Positions 1 through 7,246 of a DNA stretch of 64,000 nucleotides are shown one piece after another (positions within the stretch are counted from its first letter, which is position 1; each line of letters begins with the position of its first letter). The stretch covers positions 109,400-173,399 of the forward strand of contig JAJEBT010000001.1 in the NCBI GenBank assembly GCA_022822405.1, written 5' to 3'. A model generated the notes under the pieces. That model did no database searches. It had not been told where the DNA came from and worked only from the letters and a program-made list of their open reading frames with translations. The stretch comes from Alphaproteobacteria bacterium. GTDB lineage: Bacteria > Pseudomonadota > Alphaproteobacteria > MPNO01 > UBA830. A program made the position numbers and the translations under genes.

Positions 1-106
1 CCAGAATCGGCATGTTGTGGATGCTGATGACGCCGAAGGCGCGTTCGACGCCGCACCGTTCGAGAAAGACGGCAACGGCATCGCCCACGGTCATGGTCTC
101 AGACAT
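1..106 (-). CDS. Thiamine-diphosphate-dependent enzyme, N-terminus (partial, runs off the window)
   Basis: Only the first 35 codons are present, starting with ATG at 106. They read MSETMTVGDAVAVFLERCGV and continue to a FGVISIHN motif. This is the beginning of the N-terminal pyrimidine-binding domain of acetolactate-synthase or benzoylformate-decarboxylase-like ThDP enzymes, where the second conserved position is usually a PG turn. The start codon overlaps the stop of the upstream SDR gene (sequence ATGTCTGA), so the two are translationally coupled and it is the most downstream visible gene of the minus-strand block. The substrate cannot be told from this fragment. The family decarboxylates 2-oxo acids, which would suit a late step of an aromatic or organic-acid pathway. 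Confidence 0.7.
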   Translation of the reverse strand, partial: MSETMTVGDAVAVFLERCGVERAFGVISIHNMPIL

Positions 107-896
107 GGCGCGACTGTCCTCCGGTCACGTCGATGGTATCTCCGGTGACGTAGGACGACATCGGTGAGGCAAGAAAGAGGATCGCGTTTGCGGCCTCCTC
201 GGGCGTACCGAGCCGTCCGAGCGGGATCGCCCGGTCCGCGGCGAGCCCGGCGAACCAGTCCTCCTTCGACATCCCGGCAGGCGCCTCGCCGCTCTCGTAG
301 CGCCGGCTCCACTGGCCCGAATCGACGAGGCCGATCAGGACCGAGTTGACCCGGACGCCCTTCGGGGCGAATTCGGAGGCCAGCGACTTGCAGAGATTGA
401 GCTGGCCGGCGCGATTGGCGCTGGTCGCGATCAGGAAGGGTTCAGGGCGACGCGCGATCAGCGCGCCGGTGCAGACGACCGCACCCTGACCGGAGGCCTC
501 CAGCAGGGGCAGGAACGCCCGCACCGGACGCAACACCGAAAAGAACTTGAGTTCGAATTCCTCGCGCCAGTCGTCGTCCGATGTGTTTTTGAAATCGCTC
601 CTCCGCGCCTGACCCGCATTGCACACGAGCGCGTCGCAGCGTCCGAAACGGGCCTCGACACGGTTGCGGAACGCTGCCACCGCGGCCTCGTCGAGGACAT
701 CGCAGACCACCGCTTCCACGCTTTGGCTTCCGGCTGCCGCGGCGAGGCGCGCCGCCGCCCTTTGGAGCCTGTCACCGTCGCGCCCGCATATGGCGACACG
801 CGCACCCTCGCGCAGGAAGGCCGCGGCCGCGGCGAAGCCGATCCCCGACGAGCCCCCGGTCACCACCGCGACGCGGTCCTTCAGTCCCGTGTCCAT
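99..896 (-). CDS. Atypical short-chain dehydrogenase/reductase (SDR)
   Basis: 265 residues with a Rossmann fold and an NAD(P)-binding TGGSSGIG motif at residues 13-20; VCNAG at 91-95 is the usual NAG motif. The catalytic YxxxK is missing: the aligned segment reads T158-S-A-N-R162, so Tyr becomes Thr and Lys becomes Arg. The usual catalytic Ser region reads VCTGALIA. The protein may be a non-canonical SDR with another chemistry, or a binding or partner protein. It overlaps the start of the ThDP enzyme by 8 bases, and this pairing suggests they act together. The C-terminus has the normal SDR TGxxxxVxGG pattern (TGDTIDVTGG). Confidence 0.85.
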   Translation of the reverse strand: MDTGLKDRVAVVTGGSSGIGFAAAAAFLREGARVAICGRDGDRLQRAAARLAAAAGSQSVEAVVCDVLDEAAVAAFRNRVEARFGRCDALVCNAGQARRSDFKNTSDDDWREEFELKFFSVLRPVRAFLPLLEASGQGAVVCTGALIARRPEPFLIATSANRAGQLNLCKSLASEFAPKGVRVNSVLIGLVDSGQWSRRYESGEAPAGMSKEDWFAGLAADRAIPLGRLGTPEEAANAILFLASPMSSYVTGDTIDVTGGQSRHV

Positions 897-1017
897 CCGC
901 CGCCCCTTCCCTCTTTGCAGGCTGCCGCCGCGACCCGCGCCGGGTCATCCATCGACGCATGCCGACACCCACCCGGGAATCCCGGTGCCGTTGCCTCGCC
1001 CCGGCATTCGCCGGCCG

Positions 1018-1833
1018 TCACGCGGCCCGCGCCAGGTGATCTTCCATCACCGCGTTGAAGGCGTCCGGATCTTCGACATAGCAGGCGTGTCCGAGCCCGG
1101 GCAGGATTTCGAACCGCGCCGCGCGAAAGCTCTCGGAGACCTCCCGGCAGCCGTCAGGCGGCGTGATGCGGTCGGCGCCGCCGACGACGACGGTTGCCGG
1201 CAGCGCGATCTCGCGCGTGTCGGCGAAGATGTCGCCATTGACCAGAGTCTCGACCGCCTGACGGTAGCCGTCAGCCCGGATCCGGGCCATCTGCGCATGC
1301 ACGCGCTCGCGCGCTCGCGCCGATGCGCTGTCCGAAAGAAGTGCCCCGTGGCGTTCGCGCGCCAAGCCTTCCGGCCCGAGTTCGTCGAGGAGATCGAGTC
1401 GCGCCGAGCGCCGCTCCTCCTGCACGCGAACGCCCGCGCGCCCGTAGCCGGCTGCCGGCGAGGCCGCCATCAGGCTCGCGAGCCGTCCGGGGTGCCGGCG
1501 AGCGAAGGCGCACGCCATCAGCGCGCCAAGAGAATGGCCGACGAGATGGCAGCGGCCGATGCCGAGGGCGTCGAGGAAGGCAGCGAGAGCCTGCGCAAAA
1601 TCGGCCGCCGCAGGGGCGCGGCCGGCAAGGGCAGTCGAACCGCCATAACCCGGCGCGTCCCAGGCGACAACGCGGAAGCGGTCCGCGAAGGCCGGAATCT
1701 GGCCGGCCCACGAACCGGAGCCGGAACCGATGCCGTGGAGCAACACGAGCGCCGGCCCCTCGCCAGCCTCGAGAAAGGTGAAACTGCCCGCCGGGGTCTC
1801 GATGACCCGGAGCCCGTCGGTGGCCTCGGTCAT
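1018..1833 (-). CDS. Alpha/beta hydrolase
   Basis: 271 residues. The start at 1833 is chosen because its ATG overlaps the stop of the upstream cupin gene (ATGA) and the protein then begins like family members; a longer frame upstream is shadow. The oxyanion-hole motif HGIG lies at 33-36, the nucleophile elbow GHSLG puts the catalytic Ser at residue 101, a probable acid Asp is in VVGGADRITPP, and the final His is in GLGHACYVEDP. The likely role is hydrolysis of an ester or of a carbon-carbon bond after ring cleavage, as in meta-cleavage-product hydrolases, or of a lactone. The substrate is not readable from sequence. Confidence 0.85.
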   Translation of the reverse strand: MTEATDGLRVIETPAGSFTFLEAGEGPALVLLHGIGSGSGSWAGQIPAFADRFRVVAWDAPGYGGSTALAGRAPAAADFAQALAAFLDALGIGRCHLVGHSLGALMACAFARRHPGRLASLMAASPAAGYGRAGVRVQEERRSARLDLLDELGPEGLARERHGALLSDSASARARERVHAQMARIRADGYRQAVETLVNGDIFADTREIALPATVVVGGADRITPPDGCREVSESFRAARFEILPGLGHACYVEDPDAFNAVMEDHLARAA

Positions 1834-2372
1834 GCCTGGCGCTTGATGCTTGCGAGCGGATGGTCCGGCGGATAGGACGGAGTCACGGGCTTGGCGCTGC
1901 CGAGCATGACGCACATCAGCGCTTCCTCCTGGCCCTCGTTGACGAGCCCACGATAGACACCGGGCGGCACCGAGATCAGGTCGCGTTCACCGAGCACGGT
2001 CTCCCACTCGCTGTCGCCGTCCCGGATGGTGAGGCGGATGCTGCCGCGAAGCATGAAGAAAATCTCCTCGACATCGGTGTGGATGTGGGGCGGCCCCTCG
2101 CAACCCGGTGGCAGCACCATGGTGGAAAACGTGAAATGCTCCGAGGGCACGGTATTGGAATCCGACTGCTTGCCGGTGCCGCCGGTGCCGACATAGCGCA
2201 TCTGGGCGCGCCGGTACTTAGGATCGAAATCGGCTTGGAACTTGAGCACGTCCCAGTCATAGCGCCGGGTCGCGAACCGCGCCACGCGCGATTCCATCCA
2301 CTCGCCGAGGTCCTGGCCGTCGGTCAGTCGTTCCTCTTGCCGCGCCGCCGCAGCCGCCTTCGTGGTCATCAT
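1830..2372 (-). CDS. Cupin-domain protein
   Basis: About 180 residues with one cupin barrel. The metal-binding motif GPPHIHTDVEE (H96, H98 and E102 or E103) and the second-motif region around VPPGVYRGL are visible. Two ATGs lie back to back at 2372 and 2369 behind a GGAGG at 2377-2381; 2369 has the better spacing and 2372 gives one more residue. The gene lies 16 bases after an SDR and overlaps the next gene by 4 bases, so it is inside the catabolic operon. Possible roles are a small dioxygenase, isomerase or decarboxylase. A cupin-type gentisate dioxygenase would be longer and bicupin, so that label is not supported. Confidence 0.8.
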   Translation of the reverse strand: MMTTKAAAAARQEERLTDGQDLGEWMESRVARFATRRYDWDVLKFQADFDPKYRRAQMRYVGTGGTGKQSDSNTVPSEHFTFSTMVLPPGCEGPPHIHTDVEEIFFMLRGSIRLTIRDGDSEWETVLGERDLISVPPGVYRGLVNEGQEEALMCVMLGSAKPVTPSYPPDHPLASIKRQA

Positions 2373-2388
2373 CTGTCCTCCATTGCGT

Positions 2389-3150
2389 TCAGTTGAGAAC
2401 GAAGCCGCCATTGACCGGCAGCACCTGCCCGGTCACGAAATCCGCGGCGTCTGACAACAGGAATAGCACCGCCCCGACAACGTCTCCGGGATGCTGGGGA
2501 CGGCTCATTGCACGGCCCTCGACATTGGTCCGGTGCCGTTCCTCGGGCACGTATTCCGTTGCCTCGACCAGCGTCAGGCCGGGCGCGACGGCGTTGACCG
2601 CGATGCCGTCGGATCCCAGTTCGCGCGCAAGCGACCGCGTCATGGCGATCACCGCACCCTTCGAAGCCACATAGTGGAGAAGCAGCGGCGCCCCCCACAT
2701 CGCGGTGTCGGACGCGATGTTGACGATCTTGCCATTTCCGGCCTCGCGAAGCGCCGGCGCCATCGCCCTCACCGCCAGCCACGTGCCGCGGGCATTCACT
2801 GCCATGACCCTGTCCCAGGTCTCGACATCGATCTCCTCGTAGGTCCGGCCGCCGATGCCGGTCGCGACCGCGGCACAGTTGACCAGCCCGTCGATGCCGC
2901 CGAGGAAACCGCACGCCTGCGCGGCAAGCGCCTCGACCGAATCCGGATCGGCGATGTCGACGGCCGCGAACTCCGCTGCGTGCCCGGCCCCGGCAAGGGT
3001 TTCCGCGGTCTCGCGCCCGGCCTCCTCGAGGATGTCGGCGACGACGACGCGCGCGCCGGCCTCTGCCGCTGCTTCGGCAAACGCCCGGCCGAGACCCCGG
3101 GCGGCGCCGGTTATCACAAGGCGCCGGTCCCGCAGCGAGATCGCGGCCAT
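2389..3150 (-). CDS. SDR-family NAD(P)-dependent oxidoreductase
   Basis: 253 residues starting with ATG at 3150, 13 bases after the Rieske oxygenase stop. The TGAARGLG motif at residues 14-21 binds the dinucleotide. Asp follows the second beta strand (VVVADI), which favours NAD. The catalytic Ser in NIASDTAMWG and the YVASK motif are intact. Placed directly downstream of a Rieske oxygenase, it could be the cis-dihydrodiol dehydrogenase that re-aromatises the product, or an alcohol dehydrogenase for a hydroxylated side chain. That role is inferred from context. The longer frame reaching into the Rieske gene is not coding. Confidence 0.88.
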   Translation of the reverse strand: MAAISLRDRRLVITGAARGLGRAFAEAAAEAGARVVVADILEEAGRETAETLAGAGHAAEFAAVDIADPDSVEALAAQACGFLGGIDGLVNCAAVATGIGGRTYEEIDVETWDRVMAVNARGTWLAVRAMAPALREAGNGKIVNIASDTAMWGAPLLLHYVASKGAVIAMTRSLARELGSDGIAVNAVAPGLTLVEATEYVPEERHRTNVEGRAMSRPQHPGDVVGAVLFLLSDAADFVTGQVLPVNGGFVLN

Positions 3151-3163
3151 CGCACCCGGTGCG

Positions 3164-4219
3164 CTATTCCGCGGCCTCGGCGGCCGGGGCGCTCTCCGCA
3201 GCAAGCGCCGAGAGCTGCGCCTCGGCCTCGCGTTCCAGATAGCGGCGAACCCGGGCAAGGCCGGTATCGTGCTGGTAGAGGAATTCGCGATCACGGGCAT
3301 CGGGCGACATGCCCTCGAGGACGACGCGGTCCTGCTCCAGCACCGTCCAATGCAGCGCCTCCAGCTTGTTGCGGTACATGAAATGCCAGAGGTCGCGCTG
3401 CCAGCCCGACACCCGGCGTGTGCGCCAGAAGAAGACCCGGCAGTTGTCACGGTCGATCGGCGTCACGAATCCCATGATCCCGAAATGCCCCCCCGGCCCC
3501 GCCTCGCGGCGATAGGGCAGCGGCGAGACCCGGAGCCAGAAGGCGCCGGTGTCGCCCCATTCGATCCAGTCGAAATTGACGTCGCGCTGGCCGACCTTGC
3601 CGAAGACGAAGCCCGTCTCCGTGTCTTCCACCTTCATCCGGGCCTCGCGGTCGCCCTCGGCCATGGAATGGGAGACAGCGTGCAGATAGGCTCCGTGCAT
3701 GGGATCCATCACGTTGTCGACGGCATAGACCCAGTTGCATTTCCAGTGCGCGGTGCACAGGATTGCCGACCAGTCTGGCGAGGTGAACTCCTCCGGCATC
3801 CGGAACTCCTCCGGCTCCTCGTGCAGCGCATCGCCGAACCAGACGAAAATGCCTCCCATGTGTTCGAGACAGGGGTAGGACTTCACCATCTTGCGCCCGG
3901 TCATCGGGCAGTCGGCAACCGCGGGTACATCTCGGACGACCCCGCTGCCGTCGGTCTCCACCCCGTGGTACCAGCAAGCGATACGGTCGCCGAGATTCCA
4001 GCCCATGGAAAGGCGCGCGCCGCGGTGCGGACAGCGGTCCTCGAGGCAGTGGACGGTCCCGTCGCGGTCCCGCCACAGGACGATCCGCTCGCCGAGGCGG
4101 GTGAGACCGACCGGTGTGTCCTTGACCATCCACGCCGCGGCGACCGGCCACCAGCGATTGAGGGGACCGAGCGCCACTCGTTCGCGGACGCCCTCCGGAC
4201 TCGCAACGGGTTCCACCAT
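3164..4219 (-). CDS. Rieske non-haem iron oxygenase, catalytic subunit
   Basis: 351 residues, similar in length to phthalate/vanillate-type (VanA-like) oxygenases. The Rieske 2Fe-2S ligands are C63-P-H65 and C82-W-Y-H85. The mononuclear iron site has the classic spacing N169-x2-D172-x2-H175-x4-H180 (NVMDPMHGAYLH). The enzyme hydroxylates, dihydroxylates or O-demethylates an aromatic or N-heterocyclic substrate using O2 and electrons. No ferredoxin or reductase gene lies nearby, so it must borrow an electron donor. It follows the ABC permease by 14 bases and precedes an SDR by 13, so import, oxygenation and dehydrogenation are probably co-expressed. The start at 4219 follows a GGAG; upstream frame extension is shadow. 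Confidence 0.93.
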   Translation of the reverse strand: MVEPVASPEGVRERVALGPLNRWWPVAAAWMVKDTPVGLTRLGERIVLWRDRDGTVHCLEDRCPHRGARLSMGWNLGDRIACWYHGVETDGSGVVRDVPAVADCPMTGRKMVKSYPCLEHMGGIFVWFGDALHEEPEEFRMPEEFTSPDWSAILCTAHWKCNWVYAVDNVMDPMHGAYLHAVSHSMAEGDREARMKVEDTETGFVFGKVGQRDVNFDWIEWGDTGAFWLRVSPLPYRREAGPGGHFGIMGFVTPIDRDNCRVFFWRTRRVSGWQRDLWHFMYRNKLEALHWTVLEQDRVVLEGMSPDARDREFLYQHDTGLARVRRYLEREAEAQLSALAAESAPAAEAAE

Positions 4220-4233
4220 GATCCTGTCTCCGT

Positions 4234-5016
4234 TCACAGGCTGTCGAGGGATCGGCTCGGCATGTAGTGGAGTACCCTCCGCTCGACGATGATCACCAGC
4301 CAGTAAGCGACAATGCCGATAAGGGTCAGCACGATGATGGCGCCAAAGACCTTCGCCGTCTCGGCGGCGCCAGCCGTCAGCACGATCAGGTAGCCGACAC
4401 CGGTGTTGCCACCAGCGAACTCGCCGACGGTAACGCCGATCACGGCAAGTGTAGCGCCAATCCGCAATCCCGCAAACAGGGCCGGCATTGAGGCCGGGAA
4501 CTCGATTTTCCAGAAAATCTGCATGCGGCTGGCCCTGAACGAGCGCGCAAGGTTGATCAGATCCGGATCGACGCCACGCACCGCGGTCATGACATTGACC
4601 ATGATGGGGAAGAACACGATCAGCAAGGCCACCACGATCCGGGGTTCGAGGCCAAAACCGAGCCAGAGGACGAACAGCGGCGCGAACGCGACTTTGGGTG
4701 CAATCTGGAGACCGAGGATGTAGGGCGAGAGTACGACTTCTGCGGTCAGTGAGATGCCGAGGACATAGCCAACCACCATCCCGAAGAGCGCACCCAGAAG
4801 AAAGCCGACGACGACTTCGAACGTCGTGATCTGCGCGTGATGCAGGAGTCTGTCGGTGGCCTGCATCTCGACGAGCCCGGTGAGCACCGAAGACAGCTGC
4901 GGGATGATGTAGGACTTGATTCCAAGCGCCGGCGGGCCGAACTCCCAAGCGGCCAGGAACACCGCCAGCAAGGCAAGGCTGGCCGCGATGCGCACGGGGG
5001 TGAAGGCCGCCATCAT
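4234..5016 (-). CDS. ABC transporter permease, SsuC/TauC (nitrate/sulfonate/taurine) family
   Basis: 260 residues with about six hydrophobic segments and the BPD_transp_1 fold. The cytoplasmic EAA-like loop (LARSFRASRMQIFWKIEFPA) contacts the ATPase. Together with the ATPase at 6105-6899 and the binding protein at 5080-6060 it makes a complete importer. The family carries sulfonates, thiamine precursors, riboflavin and aromatic acids such as phthalate. The neighbouring Rieske oxygenase suggests that the substrate is an aromatic or heterocyclic acid. A 63-base gap with a strong hairpin separates it from the binding-protein gene. Confidence 0.9.
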   Translation of the reverse strand: MMAAFTPVRIAASLALLAVFLAAWEFGPPALGIKSYIIPQLSSVLTGLVEMQATDRLLHHAQITTFEVVVGFLLGALFGMVVGYVLGISLTAEVVLSPYILGLQIAPKVAFAPLFVLWLGFGLEPRIVVALLIVFFPIMVNVMTAVRGVDPDLINLARSFRASRMQIFWKIEFPASMPALFAGLRIGATLAVIGVTVGEFAGGNTGVGYLIVLTAGAAETAKVFGAIIVLTLIGIVAYWLVIIVERRVLHYMPSRSLDSL

Positions 5017-5042
5017 CGGACAGCCTTCACCGCAGGCGCGGC

Positions 5043-5067
5043 GGCGCGGCGTCCGGAGCGCCGCGCC
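5043..5067 (-). promoter_or_regulatory. Perfect hairpin between binding-protein and permease genes
   Basis: A 9-bp perfect stem (5043-5051 with 5059-5067) and a 7-base loop lie between the binding-protein stop at 5080 and the permease start at 5016. There is no T-run, so it is not a clear intrinsic terminator. In other binding-protein operons such structures block 3' decay or attenuate the downstream genes, giving excess binding protein. Confidence 0.6.
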
Positions 5068-5079
5068 GTCGGCCTGCCG

Positions 5080-6060
5080 CTACTGAACGAACTGATTGGT
5101 GTACAGATCCGCAACCGGCGTCGCCTTCTTGATGAACCCGGCCTTGAGATAGAAGTCCTGGAGCTGCGAGAGCTGCTTCTCGTCCATCGCCCCAAGCACC
5201 TTCTGCCCCGGCCAGGTGTAGGTGTTGTAGAGTCTGAAGGTGCCGGCCATTGCCGCTTCGCTCTTGGCCCAGCGCGGAACCGCCTTGACGTAGTCCTTTG
5301 CGGCCGCAGCCGGATCCTTCATCAGGTCGCGGAGGCCCTTCAGCGTCGCACCGACGAGGCTTCGAATGAGCTGCGGATCCTTCTTGATCATCTCGTCGGA
5401 CGCCAGGATCGCCTGCGCCATCGACGGGAAGTAGTCCCTGGCGTTGAAGATCTTCATCTTGACCTTGGCGCCGAAGGCGATTCCGATCCAGTCAGGGACC
5501 CCCATCATGGCGTCGACCTTGCCCTCGACGAAGAGCTTCCACACGCCCTGCGGACCGGCGGCCTGGATGTCGACGTCGTTCCGGCTCAAGCCGCGCGACG
5601 CCAGTATGCCCTGTGAGGCGTAGAAGGTGGTGTCCTGGTAGGACAGCACGGTGATCTTCTTGCCCTTGAGGTCCTCGACCTTCTCGATCCCCCGGTCGGC
5701 GCGGGCGACGAGTTGGACCAGCGAGCCGCCGCCGAGCAGGGCCACGGACCGCACCTCGATGCCGTTCGGGCGGACAAGCAGCGGCGTGTCGCCGATCCCG
5801 CCACCGATCGGCGCGTTGCCGACGCCGACCTGCTTGGCCACGTCAACGCCGCCCTTCGAAGTCTGGAAGGTGACCTCGAGTCCTTCGGCAGCGTAGTAGC
5901 CCTTGTGCTTCGCGAGTTGCCAGGGCGCGAAGGCCGGCAGGAAACCCGGGGCCGGCAGAAGATAGTTGACCTTCTTCGCGGCTTCCGCCGCTCCGGTCGA
6001 GATACTTCCGGCTGCGAACGCCGCGACCGCCGCGGCAAGTGCCTGTTTCGTGAATCTCAT
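5080..6060 (-). CDS. ABC transporter substrate-binding protein, NMT1/SsuA family
   Basis: 326 residues when started at the ATG at 6060, which has GGGAGG seven bases upstream; an ATG at 6081 is less well placed. Residues 1 to about 27 form a Sec signal peptide ending ...TGAAEA-AKK, so the mature protein is periplasmic. It belongs to the NMT1/THI5-like fold with a typical SsuA-type core (VGVGNAPIGGG; LKGKKITVLSYQ). It captures the substrate for the permease and ATPase on either side. Substrates of this family range from alkanesulfonates to pyrimidines and phthalate, so the Rieske neighbour is the only clue here. Confidence 0.9.
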   Translation of the reverse strand: MRFTKQALAAAVAAFAAGSISTGAAEAAKKVNYLLPAPGFLPAFAPWQLAKHKGYYAAEGLEVTFQTSKGGVDVAKQVGVGNAPIGGGIGDTPLLVRPNGIEVRSVALLGGGSLVQLVARADRGIEKVEDLKGKKITVLSYQDTTFYASQGILASRGLSRNDVDIQAAGPQGVWKLFVEGKVDAMMGVPDWIGIAFGAKVKMKIFNARDYFPSMAQAILASDEMIKKDPQLIRSLVGATLKGLRDLMKDPAAAAKDYVKAVPRWAKSEAAMAGTFRLYNTYTWPGQKVLGAMDEKQLSQLQDFYLKAGFIKKATPVADLYTNQFVQ

Positions 6061-6104
6061 GGTTGACCTCCCTGTGTTCACGGTGGTTATGGACCGATCG
6101 TCAT

Positions 6105-6899
6105 TCAGGCGGCATCGAGTTCCACCTCTCCGACATGAAGAAGCGTCATGAGCCGCGAGACCAGATTGCCGACTTCTGGGCGCTGTCGGCGCGCCAGGGG
6201 ATCCGCACGATCCGGAAGATCGACGGCGATCTCGTCGATGATGTGTCCAGGCCGGGCGCTCATGACGAGAACCCGGTCGGACAGGGCGACCGCCTCGACC
6301 AGGTCGTGGGTGATGAACAGCGCCGTCTTGCCCGCCTCGCCGAGCGTTGTCGCAAGGTCCTGCTGCAGGATCATCTTGGTCTGCGCATCCAGAGCCGAGA
6401 ACGGTTCGTCAAGCAGGAGCACGCTCGGATCAGTCACCAGCGTCCGGGCAAGCGCGGCGCGCTGGCGCATGCCGCCCGACAGCTGGTGTGGATAGTGCCC
6501 GGCGAAATCCGCGATATGGCACCGTTCCAGCCAGCTCGCCGAACGTTCCCGACGTTCGGCCCGGGCAACCCCCTGGATCTCGAGACCGAACTCCACGTTG
6601 TCGCGAATCGTGCGCCATGGCAGGAGAAGGTCCTTCTGCAGCATAAACGCGACATGCTCGTTGACCTCGGTGACCTCCTCGCTGTCGACGAACACGCGGC
6701 CGCTGCTGGCCCGGTCGAGGCCCGAAGCGATATTGAGAAGGGTGGACTTGCCGCACCCGGACGGCCCGATCAGGGACACCACCTCGCCGTCGGCCACACT
6801 GAACGAGACATCCTCCACGGCAACCACGACAGATCCGCCGCCGCGCTGCGGCTGAAAGCGCCGCGTGACATTCCGGAACTCGAGGCGGATGTCGGGCAT
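6105..6899 (-). CDS. ABC transporter ATP-binding protein, SsuB/TauB type
   Basis: 264 residues starting at the ATG at 6899, two bases after the stop of a small upstream gene. Walker A is GPSGCGKST (45-53), the Q-loop Gln is at 88, the signature LSGGMRQR at 140-147, Walker B LLLDEP at 161-166 and the switch His at 198. All catalytic elements are intact. The start was set by family length; the frame is open far upstream but that part is non-coding. It powers the importer with the genes at 5080-6060 and 4234-5016. Confidence 0.93.
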   Translation of the reverse strand: MPDIRLEFRNVTRRFQPQRGGGSVVVAVEDVSFSVADGEVVSLIGPSGCGKSTLLNIASGLDRASSGRVFVDSEEVTEVNEHVAFMLQKDLLLPWRTIRDNVEFGLEIQGVARAERRERSASWLERCHIADFAGHYPHQLSGGMRQRAALARTLVTDPSVLLLDEPFSALDAQTKMILQQDLATTLGEAGKTALFITHDLVEAVALSDRVLVMSARPGHIIDEIAVDLPDRADPLARRQRPEVGNLVSRLMTLLHVGEVELDAA

Positions 6900-6901
6900 G
6901 T

Positions 6902-7138
6902 TCAGCCGCGCAGCCGCGCCATGGCCGCGCAAAAGCTCTCTTCGGTCCAGAGTCTGTGGTTCTCGTCGCGGACGCCGTCGGCGTTCAGCTGAGCAACCAA
7001 CGGGCCGAGTTCGGTCACGCCTCCGGCAAAGGCCCGTTCGAGAGCGTCGGCAAGCCTGCGTTCGAATTCGGTCTGGGGCCGGAGGCGCGTCTGCCAGATG
7101 GTGTTTTCCGGTTCGCGGATTCGCGCTTCCTGTTCCAT
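6902..7138 (-). CDS. Small recombinase-like helix-turn-helix domain protein
   Basis: 78 residues, ending two bases before the ABC ATPase start, so certainly in that operon. The core FERRLADALERAFAGGVTEL followed by LVAQLNADGV and WTEESFCAAMARL looks like the small three-helix, recombinase-like helix-turn-helix proteins often found beside Rieske or ABC catabolic genes. It resembles the DNA-binding domain of serine recombinases but has no catalytic domain. It could be a regulator of the operon or a small partner of the oxygenase. Family assignment is from memory of the pattern, so it is moderate only. Confidence 0.6.
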   Translation of the reverse strand: MEQEARIREPENTIWQTRLRPQTEFERRLADALERAFAGGVTELGPLVAQLNADGVRDENHRLWTEESFCAAMARLRG

Positions 7139-7170
7139 GTTTCCGTTCGCCGTCGTTTGTCGTGCGTCCC

Positions 7171-7199
7171 TTCTTAGATGCTGTCATCCGCGCATGCAA
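7171..7199 (-). promoter_or_regulatory. Putative sigma-70 promoter for the HTH-ABC-Rieske operon
   Basis: On the minus strand, TTGCAT (7194-7199) and TAAGAA (7171-7176) are 17 bases apart, 33 bases before the ATG of the small HTH gene. Both hexamers are imperfect matches, so this is a prediction. Confidence 0.35.
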
Positions 7200-7207
7200 G
7201 GACGATA

Positions 7208-7222
7208 GCGGCAAATTGCCGC
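7208..7222. promoter_or_regulatory. Perfect 7-1-7 inverted repeat, operator-like
   Basis: GCGGCAA-A-TTGCCGC is perfectly symmetrical about one base. It lies 9 bases upstream of the predicted -35 box and 24 bases past the flavin monooxygenase stop. A one-base centre cannot form a stable RNA loop, so a dimeric regulator site is likelier than a terminator. Confidence 0.45.
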
Positions 7223-7246
7223 AGCCCGGTCGTCATCTGCGGCGAA

